Assembly (NCBI GenBank): GCA_018970965.1
Contig: JAGWVG010000019.1
Location: forward strand, 1 to 12,791
DNA from: Alphaproteobacteria bacterium
GTDB lineage: Bacteria > Pseudomonadota > Alphaproteobacteria > Sphingomonadales > Sphingomonadaceae
Reading direction: 5' to 3'
DNA: 12,791 nt
The notes beneath the pieces were generated by a model that was given only the letters and a program-made list of their open reading frames with translations, was not told the origin of the DNA and ran no database searches. A program made the translations under genes and the position numbers. This document shows, in pieces, positions 7,125-12,791 of this stretch. The stretch's first letter is position 1. Every line of letters starts with the position of its first letter.

Positions 7125-7757
7125 TTGGCTGACTTTACTGCCGCTCCGTCCGGCCTCAGCGCTCTCATCGCGAATAGCCCAGTGGCCTCGGTCATCAGCA
7201 ATCCGCGCTTGCAGGATAACCCAATCATCGCCTGCAATCAGGCCTTTATCGATCTGACAGGCTATCCCGAAAATGAAGTTGTCGGGCGCAATTGCCGCTT
7301 TCTGGCGGGCCCAGCGACCGAGCCGCGCCTCTCGGAAATGATCCGCGAAGGGGTGCGCGAAAAGCGACCGGTTCTCGTCGAAATTCTGAATTACAAGAAA
7401 AACGGCACGCCCTTCCGCAATGCAGTGCTTGTCGCGCCGATTTTTGATGCCGAAGGCGAGCTAGAATATTTCCTTGGCTCGCAAGTGGAATTGCCGGAGG
7501 ACGCACCCGGGCCAAGCGCAAGCCGCCATGATAAGGCCATGAAACTGGTCAATGCATTGACCCCGCGCCAACGCGAGGTTCTGGAGCATATGGCGATGGG
7601 CAAGCTGAACAAGCAAATTGCCTATGATCTGGGCTTGAGTGAGCAGACGGTAAAGATGCATCGTGCCGCCTTGCTTGACCGGCTGGGCGCCGCGACGACT
7701 GCAGATGCCATTCGCATTGCTGTCGAAGCTAATATTTCTGCCCCGGCCCAAGCTTAA
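7125..7757 (+). CDS. LOV-HTH blue-light-responsive transcription factor (EL222-like)
   Basis: A 210-residue protein with an N-terminal PAS/LOV domain (about 15-122) and a C-terminal LuxR-type HTH (about 143-205). The LOV core has GRNCRFLAG with the flavin-adduct cysteine at 57, plus [17 protein letters not shown] (89-105, two flavin-binding Asn) and LGSQVE with the signalling Gln at 120. The HTH has [16 protein letters not shown] and [19 protein letters not shown]. Layout and sequence match EL222 of Erythrobacter litoralis, where blue light forms a Cys-flavin adduct, frees the HTH and allows dimeric DNA binding. I choose TTG 7125 because AAGGGG sits seven bases upstream and the product then begins as EL222 does relative to its LOV domain. 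ATG 7068 (229 residues) or TTG 6987 (256 residues) are possible but lack an RBS. It is divergent from DUF2256-DUF3429. Confidence 0.92.
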   Translation: MADFTAAPSGLSALIANSPVASVISNPRLQDNPIIACNQAFIDLTGYPENEVVGRNCRFLAGPATEPRLSEMIREGVREKRPVLVEILNYKKNGTPFRNAVLVAPIFDAEGELEYFLGSQVELPEDAPGPSASRHDKAMKLVNALTPRQREVLEHMAMGKLNKQIAYDLGLSEQTVKMHRAALLDRLGAATTADAIRIAVEANISAPAQA

Positions 7758-7790
7758 GCCCGCCCAGTCCGATCCTTACGCGCGTGATCC

Positions 7791-7804
7791 TGACCTTTAG
7801 GTCA
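7791..7804. promoter_or_regulatory. Perfect palindrome TGACCT-tt-AGGTCA, candidate operator
   Basis: A 6-bp half-site is exactly inverted around two bases, 34 bases after the LOV-HTH stop. Symmetry of this size suits a dimeric HTH protein. Its core CCTTTAG (7794-7800) is also in the EL222 target as I remember it from engineered promoters (TAGCCTTTAGTCC-like). That recollection is unchecked. The next gene downstream is pntB, about 200 bases away. Confidence 0.4.
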
Positions 7805-7902
7805 CAGCCTTTCGGGCATATCGACCGGACGGCGCGTGCGTCCTAATGGCCCCTTGCCGGGACGGGAATCCCCCTCTCTCTCCTCCCCTTCCGGCACTTT
7901 CC

Positions 7903-7917
7903 CTTTTTATTAAAAAG
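7903..7917. repeat. AT-rich perfect palindrome
   Basis: CTTTTTA-t-TAAAAAG is perfectly symmetric around one base, in otherwise GC-rich DNA, immediately before the hairpin at 7917. It could be an operator, a melting region near a promoter, or part of a terminator (a T-run on either strand). No choice can be made from sequence alone. Confidence 0.4.
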
Positions 7918-7947
7918 CAGCCAGTTACAAAAACTGGTGGCATTTTT
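7917..7947 (+). terminator. Terminator-like hairpin with T-run, downstream of LOV-HTH gene
   Basis: GCaGCCAGTT (7917-7926) pairs with AACTGGTgGC (7932-7941): about nine pairs with one mismatch and one G-T, around a 5-base loop. The stem is followed by ATTTTTG (7942-7948). It could end LOV-HTH transcription, or a short unseen RNA starting after 7804. It might also act in the pntB leader. It lies 55 bases before the pntB start. Confidence 0.55.
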
Positions 7948-8001
7948 GTGCGTGCGCGGTCATCTGTACCCCGAACATGAGGCGATGACGCGAGGGGACT
8001 G

Positions 8002-9417
8002 ATGCACGCGGCTTTGGCGCAACCTTCTTGGGTGATGCTGGCTTATCTTTTGGCCGGTATTTTCTTCATTCTCGCGCTGCGTGGGTTGTCTTCCCCAGCC
8101 ACATCGCGCCGGGGCAACCGCTTTGGCATGGCCGGGATGGCCATTGCGGTCTGCACGACGCTGACCACGCATGAAATTGCAAGCCTGCCAGAAATTTTGG
8201 GCGCCTTGGCCATTGGCGGCGGCATTGGTTGGATTACCGCACGGCGCATCGCAATGACTGACATGCCACAATTGGTGGCGGCCTTTCACTCGCTGGTCGG
8301 CTTGGCCGCGGTGCTGGTGGCGGCTGCGGCATATTTGGAGCCCGCCAATTTCGGCATTGCCGGGCCTGATGGACTGATCCACACCGTCAGCCGGATTGAG
8401 ATGGGCCTGGGCATTGCGATTGGCGCAATTACCTTTTCAGGCTCGATCATTGCATTCCTGAAGCTCAACGGAAATATGTCGGGCAGCCCGATTTTGCTGC
8501 CCGCACGACATGTGATTAATTTGGGGACTTTGGCGGCAATTTTAGGATTGATTGCCTATTTTCTGACCGATCAATCGGCATGGGTTTTCTGGACGATCAC
8601 CGCTCTCTCTTTTGCGATTGGCTTTTTGCTCATCATCCCCATTGGCGGGGCAGACATGCCGGTGGTTGTCTCCATGCTCAACAGCTATTCGGGCTGGGCG
8701 GCCGCTGCGATGGGCTTTACGCTGCAAAATAGCGCCATGATTATCACTGGCGCGCTGGTGGGCTCATCCGGGGCGATCCTCAGCTATATCATGTGTAAGG
8801 CGATGAACCGCAGCTTTATAAGCGTGATTGCAGGCGGCTTTGGCGCGGAAGCGGCGGCGAGTGGCGGCCCCGCCAAGGAACAGCGCCCATGGAAACGGGG
8901 CTCTGCTGAAGATGCCGCTTTCCTGCTCAAAGAGGCCGAACAAGTCATCATCATCCCCGGCTATGGGATGGCCGTGGCGCAAGCGCAGCATATTTTGCGC
9001 GAAATGGGGGATCTACTCAAAAAAGAGGGCGTGCGCGTGAAATACGCGATCCACCCGGTCGCAGGCCGCATGCCAGGCCATATGAACGTGCTGCTGGCTG
9101 AAGCGAATGTGCCTTATGACGAAGTTTTTGAGCTGGAAGATATTAACAGTGAATTCGCCCAGACCGATGTCGCCTTTATCATCGGCGCGAATGATGTTGT
9201 GAACCCAGCTGCAAAGACGGACAAAACCTCCCCCATTTATGGGATGCCTGTGTTTGATGTCGATAAAGCGAAGACCATCATGTTCATCAAACGCTCAATG
9301 GGCGGTGTAGGTTATGCCGGGGTGGACAATGATGTCTTCTATATGGACCAGACGATGATGTTGCTGGCCGATGCCAAGAAGATGGTCGAAGACATTGTGA
9401 AAGCGCTGCAGCACTAG
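8002..9417 (+). CDS. pntB: NAD(P)(+) transhydrogenase (Re/Si-specific) subunit beta
   Basis: This 471-residue inner-membrane protein is the PntB half of the proton-driven transhydrogenase, which makes NADPH from NADH using the proton gradient. The first ~270 residues hold eight or nine membrane helices, including the LVAAFHSLVGLAAVLVA, GSIIAFLKLNGNMSG and MLNSYSGWAAAAMGF segments. The remaining ~170 are the NADP-binding domain III: IIIPGYGMAVAQAQ (GYG at 320-322), HPVAGRMPGHMNVLLAEA, GANDVVNPAAKTD and KRSMGGVGYAGVDN. This is the usual family length. ATG 8002 follows GAGGGG by four bases. Notably, no pntA (one or two alpha genes) lies within the 8 kb upstream or next to it downstream, although pntA and pntB are usually adjacent. 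hisN follows after 40 bases and may share its transcript. Confidence 0.97.
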   Translation: MHAALAQPSWVMLAYLLAGIFFILALRGLSSPATSRRGNRFGMAGMAIAVCTTLTTHEIASLPEILGALAIGGGIGWITARRIAMTDMPQLVAAFHSLVGLAAVLVAAAAYLEPANFGIAGPDGLIHTVSRIEMGLGIAIGAITFSGSIIAFLKLNGNMSGSPILLPARHVINLGTLAAILGLIAYFLTDQSAWVFWTITALSFAIGFLLIIPIGGADMPVVVSMLNSYSGWAAAAMGFTLQNSAMIITGALVGSSGAILSYIMCKAMNRSFISVIAGGFGAEAAASGGPAKEQRPWKRGSAEDAAFLLKEAEQVIIIPGYGMAVAQAQHILREMGDLLKKEGVRVKYAIHPVAGRMPGHMNVLLAEANVPYDEVFELEDINSEFAQTDVAFIIGANDVVNPAAKTDKTSPIYGMPVFDVDKAKTIMFIKRSMGGVGYAGVDNDVFYMDQTMMLLADAKKMVEDIVKALQH

Positions 9418-9457
9418 GTTGATTGGCATCGTCGCCCTCGCCCCTTAAGAGCAGGTC

Positions 9458-10246
9458 ATGTCTCTGGATTCGGATCTTCAGCTGGCGCTAGCCTTGGCCG
9501 ATGCGGCGGGGGACGCCATTCGCCCCTATTTCCGCGGCAGTTTTGGCTTGGAAAGCAAATCCGACGCCTCGCCTGTCACACTGGCGGATCGCGCGGCCGA
9601 AGAGGCCATGCGGCTCATGCTGAAGCGCGAGACACCGCGTGATGGCATTATTGGCGAAGAATTTGGCACAGAGCGCGCCGATGCCAGCCGCGTCTGGGTA
9701 CTCGACCCAATTGATGGGACGACCAGCTTTGTCGCGGGCCGGCCGATTTTTGGGACGCTGATTGCTCTGTTGCAAGATGGCTGGCCTGTGCTTGGCATTA
9801 TCGACCAACCCATCACGCGCGAGCGCTGGGTGGGTGCGATTGGCCAGCCAACCCAGTTTAATGGCCGTCCTGCGACAACCCGTCGCTGCCGCACGCTGGA
9901 CGATGTCATTTTGGCGACGACAAGCCCACATCTGTTTACAGAGCATCAGGCCGATCATTTCTTGGGCCTTGCAGGTAAAGTCGCGCGCCGCCGGATTATC
10001 TATGGCGGGGATTGTTATAATTACGGCCTTGTTGCCAGCGGTCATGTTGATCTGGTGGTGGAAGCTGGCCTGAAACTGCATGATTTTGCAGCCCTTGTGC
10101 CGATTGTTGAGGGGGCAGGCGGCAATATGTGTGATTGGCACGGCCATCCGCTTAACGCAGACTCCTCGGGCGAGGTGATTGCGCTGGGCGACCCTGCACG
10201 GCTGGAAGATGTGCTGGAGGCACTGGCACATCAACACTGCGCTTGA
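9458..10246 (+). CDS. hisN: Histidinol-phosphatase, inositol monophosphatase family
   Basis: This 262-residue cytoplasmic Mg-dependent phosphatase has all IMPase-superfamily metal sites: IIGEEFG (E67, E68), WVLDPIDGTTSF (D83, D86) and LHDFAAL (D209). The GRPIFGTLIAL and YGGDCYNYGLVASGHVDLVVE segments fit the HisN-type histidinol-phosphatases rather than SuhB or CysQ. It would remove phosphate from L-histidinol phosphate, the penultimate step of histidine synthesis, in species without HisB-N or PHP-type enzymes. The start has AAGAG six bases upstream and follows pntB by 40 bases on the same strand. No other his genes are present here, so substrate assignment rests on sequence resemblance. Inositol monophosphate activity cannot be excluded. 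Confidence 0.88.
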   Translation: MSLDSDLQLALALADAAGDAIRPYFRGSFGLESKSDASPVTLADRAAEEAMRLMLKRETPRDGIIGEEFGTERADASRVWVLDPIDGTTSFVAGRPIFGTLIALLQDGWPVLGIIDQPITRERWVGAIGQPTQFNGRPATTRRCRTLDDVILATTSPHLFTEHQADHFLGLAGKVARRRIIYGGDCYNYGLVASGHVDLVVEAGLKLHDFAALVPIVEGAGGNMCDWHGHPLNADSSGEVIALGDPARLEDVLEALAHQHCA

Positions 10247-10338
10247 GAGCCAATTTTGCCCCATTTCGCACATTGATCCACAGCTTCGGCAGCTTGCCTC
10301 TTTCCCTTCACCGCGCCCTCGCGTAACGATCCTTGGCC

Positions 10339-11010
10339 ATGTGGCATCTCTATCAATTTGCTTTGTGTCCCTTTTCCCGCAAGGTCCGCCTTTTGATGGG
10401 CGAAAAGGGCGTGGGCTATGAACTGGTCCGCGAATATCCGTGGGAACGGCGCGACGAATTTCTGGATTTAAATCCAGCCGGCCAAGTGCCTGTGCTGGTG
10501 AATGCCGATAGTGGGATTACCCTTATCCATTCTGACGCGATCAGCGAATATCTGGAAGAAACGGTGGATCAAGCACCGATGATTTCCGGTACCGCCGTCA
10601 ACCGCGCCGAAATTCGTCGCCTGGTCGCGTGGTTTGATGAGCAATTTTATTTTCAGGTGGTCGGCCCGCTGTTGCACGAACGGATGGAAAAGCGGCTTGT
10701 GAGCCGCACAACCCCCGATGCAGGTGTTCTGCGCATGGCGATGCGCAATGCCAACCAGCTGCTCGATTATATGGATTGGCTGCTCGACCACCGCAATTGG
10801 CTGGCGGGCGCAAGCCTGACACTGGCTGACCTTGCAGGGGCGGCACATATTTCGGTGGCGGACTATCTGGGCGGCATTGATTGGCGCAGCCATGAACAGA
10901 CGCGGCGCTGGTATTCGGGGCTTAAATCACGCCCCTCCTTCCGCCCCCTGTTGAGCGAACGGATGGAAGTCATCCCGCCGCCGCCGCATTATGACAAGGT
11001 CGACTTCTAA
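10339..11010 (+). CDS. fzlA: FzlA-type FtsZ-associated, GST-fold division protein
   Basis: This 223-residue glutathione S-transferase-fold protein has a thioredoxin-like N-terminal domain (1-80; CPFSRKVR at 10-17, NPAGQVPVLV, then HSDAISEYLEE) and an all-helical C-terminal domain. WERRDEFLDLNPAG and the C-terminal end PPPPHYDKVDF match what I know of Caulobacter FzlA. That protein binds FtsZ, makes curved filament bundles and is needed for constriction; its conserved C-terminal tail matters for function. If this is FzlA it acts at the division septum rather than in detoxification. ATG 10339 is chosen over the upstream TTG 10333; no good Shine-Dalgarno is visible. It stands 92 bases after hisN. 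Its TAA overlaps the stop of the convergent ubiG. An ordinary GST is the alternative. Confidence 0.82.
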   Translation: MWHLYQFALCPFSRKVRLLMGEKGVGYELVREYPWERRDEFLDLNPAGQVPVLVNADSGITLIHSDAISEYLEETVDQAPMISGTAVNRAEIRRLVAWFDEQFYFQVVGPLLHERMEKRLVSRTTPDAGVLRMAMRNANQLLDYMDWLLDHRNWLAGASLTLADLAGAAHISVADYLGGIDWRSHEQTRRWYSGLKSRPSFRPLLSERMEVIPPPPHYDKVDF

Positions 11011-11738
11011 GCGCGGGTCGCGGTGAGAATATAGTTCAACGAGATATCATCGGACAAATGCAGTCCCGCGCTGGCCGAAAAGGCAATACCGCGAACCATG
11101 CCAATGCGCAGGCCAACGGCCTCTAGCAACAGTGTAAGCTCTTCCGGCGTTAGAAACTTGTCCCAATCATGCGTGCCTTTGGGGATGGCCCCGAGCCCTT
11201 CGGCCAAGGTGATCATGGCGAGCTTGGATTTGGCGGTTCGGTTGGGCGTGGAAAGGATCATCAAACCACCTGGGGCCAAGCGCGCCGCCAGCGCAGCGAC
11301 AAAGGTCGCCGGATCTGTGACATGCTCAATCACTTCCATCGATGTGACAAGGTCAAATGTCCCATCCATCGCCGCCACATCGACGCAGCGATAGCTGATC
11401 GATAATCCGCCTTCATCGGCATGATGTTGGGCCGCGGCCACATTTTCCGGCGCGGCATCGACACCCGTGACACCTGCGCCCAGTCGAGCCAGAGGCTCAC
11501 ACAGCAAGCCAGCCCCACAGCCAACATCCAGCGCTGATCGCCCGATAAGCGGTCGAAAGCTGCCCTCTTGCCCCGGCCAGTGCGCGTCAATGGCCGCACG
11601 AATAAAGCGCAATCGGACGGGATTCAGCTTGTGCAACATTGCGGATGAGCCGGTTGGATTCCACCAATCGGCCGCCAATTGGCCAAAATGGGCGGCTTCT
11701 GCCGGGTTGATCGTGGTGGATGTGCTTGCCTTTGCCAT
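11007..11738 (-). CDS. ubiG: Bifunctional ubiquinone O-methyltransferase UbiG
   Basis: A 243-residue SAM-dependent methyltransferase that performs both O-methylations of ubiquinone synthesis at the inner face of the cytoplasmic membrane. Family features in order: NPAEAAHFGQLAADWWNPTG near the N-terminus (8-30), HKLNPVRLRFI, SAM motif I ALDVGCGAGLL (69-79), TGVDAAPENV (91-100), SMEVIEHV (133-140), and STPNRTAKSK followed by the membrane-associating region (about 163-190) and HDWDKFLTPEEL. The length is normal. Upstream on its strand, AGGGAAGG lies just before the ATG. Its TAG shares bases with the fzlA TAA (four-base tail-to-tail overlap). It is divergent from lysC, with 67 bases between starts for both promoters. 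Confidence 0.96.
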   Translation of the reverse strand: MAKASTSTTINPAEAAHFGQLAADWWNPTGSSAMLHKLNPVRLRFIRAAIDAHWPGQEGSFRPLIGRSALDVGCGAGLLCEPLARLGAGVTGVDAAPENVAAAQHHADEGGLSISYRCVDVAAMDGTFDLVTSMEVIEHVTDPATFVAALAARLAPGGLMILSTPNRTAKSKLAMITLAEGLGAIPKGTHDWDKFLTPEELTLLLEAVGLRIGMVRGIAFSASAGLHLSDDISLNYILTATRA

Positions 11739-11805
11739 GCCCCTTCCCTAACAGGGCCGCGCCTTTTGGCCAAATCTGCAATTGGTTTACGAAACAGGAA
11801 AATCG

Positions 11806-12791
11806 ATGGCCCGCATCGTGATGAAATTCGGCGGAACGTCCATGGCGGGAACAGAGCGGATCCGCAATGTCGCCGCGCGCGTGAAGCATGAAGTTGACCT
11901 TGGCAATCAAGTCGCCGTGGTTGTCTCGGCGATGGCAGGCGAAACTGATCGTCTTGTGAACTTTTGCCGCGAGGCGGCTCCACTCCATGACCCCAAAGAA
12001 TATGACGTGGTTGTTGCCGCGGGCGAGCAGGTGACGTCAGGCTTGCTGGCAATTACGTTGCAAGCAATGGGCGTAAAGGCGCGCAGCTGGCTGGGATGGC
12101 AATTGCCGATCCGCACCAGCGATGCGCATGCCTCTGCCCGGATTGAAGATATTGATACGGCCGCGCTGATTGCGGCGATGTCATCGGGCGAAGTCGCCGT
12201 TATCCCAGGTTTTCAGGGCGTCACCGCCGACAACCGCATCACCACGCTGGGGCGTGGCGGGTCCGACACATCGGCCGTGGCTGTGGCGGCGGCTGTCAAG
12301 GCGGACCGCTGCGACATCTACACTGATGTGGATGGCGTTTACACGACCGATCCGCGCATCGTCCCGCGCGCCCGCAAGCTGGCGAAGGTGACCTATGAAG
12401 AGATGCTCGAACTGGCGAGCGTCGGCGCCAAGGTGTTGCAGACACGCTCTGTCGGCCTTGCGATGAAAGAAAATGTCCGCGTGCAGGTGCTGTCTTCTTT
12501 TGATGCGCCGACGGACAACCCCATCCCCGGGACACTGATTGTTGGGGATGATGAAATCGGAGATGACGAAATGGAACGCCAACTGATCACCGGCATTGCG
12601 CATGATAAGAATGAGGCGAAGGTCACGCTGACCAGCGTGCCCGACCGCCCAGGTGCCGTGGCGAGCATTTTTGCACCACTGGCCGATGCGAACATCAATG
12701 TCGACATGATCATCCAGAATATCGCGCATGATACGGGCTCGACCGACGTCACCTTTACAGTGCCGGGCGCCGAGCTGGCACGCGCGATTGA
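11806..12791 (+). CDS. lysC: Aspartate kinase (partial, runs off the window)
   Basis: 328 codons are visible and the frame is still open at the edge. The N-terminal amino-acid-kinase domain (about 1-245) has MKFGGTSMAG (6-15), VVSAMAGETDRL, AAGEQVTSGLLA, PGFQGVT and the TTLGRGGSDTSAVA nucleotide-binding loop, then YTDVDGVYTTDPR. An ACT domain begins near residue 262 (AKVTLTSVPDRPGAVASIF), with a second ACT repeat expected beyond the window. The enzyme phosphorylates aspartate, the first step toward lysine, threonine, methionine and diaminopimelate. ACT domains usually bind Lys and/or Thr for feedback inhibition. AGGA lies six bases before the ATG. A possible TTGGCC box stands about 35 bases upstream in the short gap shared with ubiG. 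Confidence 0.97.
   Translation, partial: MARIVMKFGGTSMAGTERIRNVAARVKHEVDLGNQVAVVVSAMAGETDRLVNFCREAAPLHDPKEYDVVVAAGEQVTSGLLAITLQAMGVKARSWLGWQLPIRTSDAHASARIEDIDTAALIAAMSSGEVAVIPGFQGVTADNRITTLGRGGSDTSAVAVAAAVKADRCDIYTDVDGVYTTDPRIVPRARKLAKVTYEEMLELASVGAKVLQTRSVGLAMKENVRVQVLSSFDAPTDNPIPGTLIVGDDEIGDDEMERQLITGIAHDKNEAKVTLTSVPDRPGAVASIFAPLADANINVDMIIQNIAHDTGSTDVTFTVPGAELARAI

Noticed and set aside
7978..8002. Mini-ORFs just before pntB (ATG 7978 and ATG 7985)
   Set aside because: They are three and five codons long, the second ending over the pntB start. Possible upstream coupling, but too short to support a feature.
9488..10273. Minus-strand frame (261 codons) opposite hisN
   Set aside because: It is fully antisense to hisN, which has intact catalytic motifs; its composition is irregular and no motif is visible.
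1..12791. CRISPR arrays, insertion sequences, phage genes or integrase attachment at the tRNAs
   Set aside because: No spaced direct repeats, transposase or integrase motifs were seen. Neither tRNA has a nearby copy of just its 3' end; the second copy is a whole, functional gene.

Overview
The window looks like a chromosomal segment of a sphingomonad-type alphaproteobacterium (Sphingomonadales, near Erythrobacter/Sphingopyxis/Sphingorhabdus). The evidence is moderately high GC with alphaproteobacterial gene content: a FzlA-type GST-fold division protein, an alphaproteobacterial-style aspartate kinase, UbiG, PntB, and a LOV-HTH regulator that closely resembles EL222 of Erythrobacter litoralis. 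No phage, IS, integron, CRISPR or plasmid functions were seen. Identifications rest on recognised protein sequence; no database search was possible.

Layout. 1-57 is the tail of an upstream gene. 126-1619 encodes a multi-pass membrane protein of unknown function. A tRNA-Gly(CCC) on the minus strand (1738-1811) separates it from a translation cluster on the plus strand: rpmI (bL35), rplT (bL20), a strong hairpin resembling an attenuator or terminator, then pheS-pheT (Phe-tRNA synthetase alpha and beta) with a 4-base overlap. A second tRNA-Gly, anticodon TCC, lies on the minus strand (6112-6185), only 3 bases beyond the pheT stop. The two tRNA genes differ at three positions.

6279-6925 is a two-gene minus-strand unit: a DUF3429 membrane protein downstream of a 49-residue DUF2256 zinc-ribbon protein. 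It diverges from a LOV-HTH blue-light regulator (7125-7757). A non-coding stretch of 244 bases (7758-8001) follows, with a perfect TGACCT-tt-AGGTCA palindrome, an AT-rich palindrome and a terminator-like hairpin. After it come pntB (transhydrogenase beta, with no pntA beside it), hisN (histidinol phosphatase) and fzlA. fzlA converges on ubiG with overlapping stop codons, and ubiG is divergent from lysC, which runs off the right edge.

How the genes work together. Most are housekeeping: ribosome, Phe and Gly decoding, NADPH supply, His and Asp-family amino acid synthesis, ubiquinone synthesis and division. The accessory-looking part is the light-related block at 6.3-8.0 kb: an EL222-like photoreceptor beside DUF2256/DUF3429 genes, plus a palindrome sharing a core with what I recall of the EL222 target. 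This is the best place to look for undescribed biology, as a possible compact blue-light regulon.
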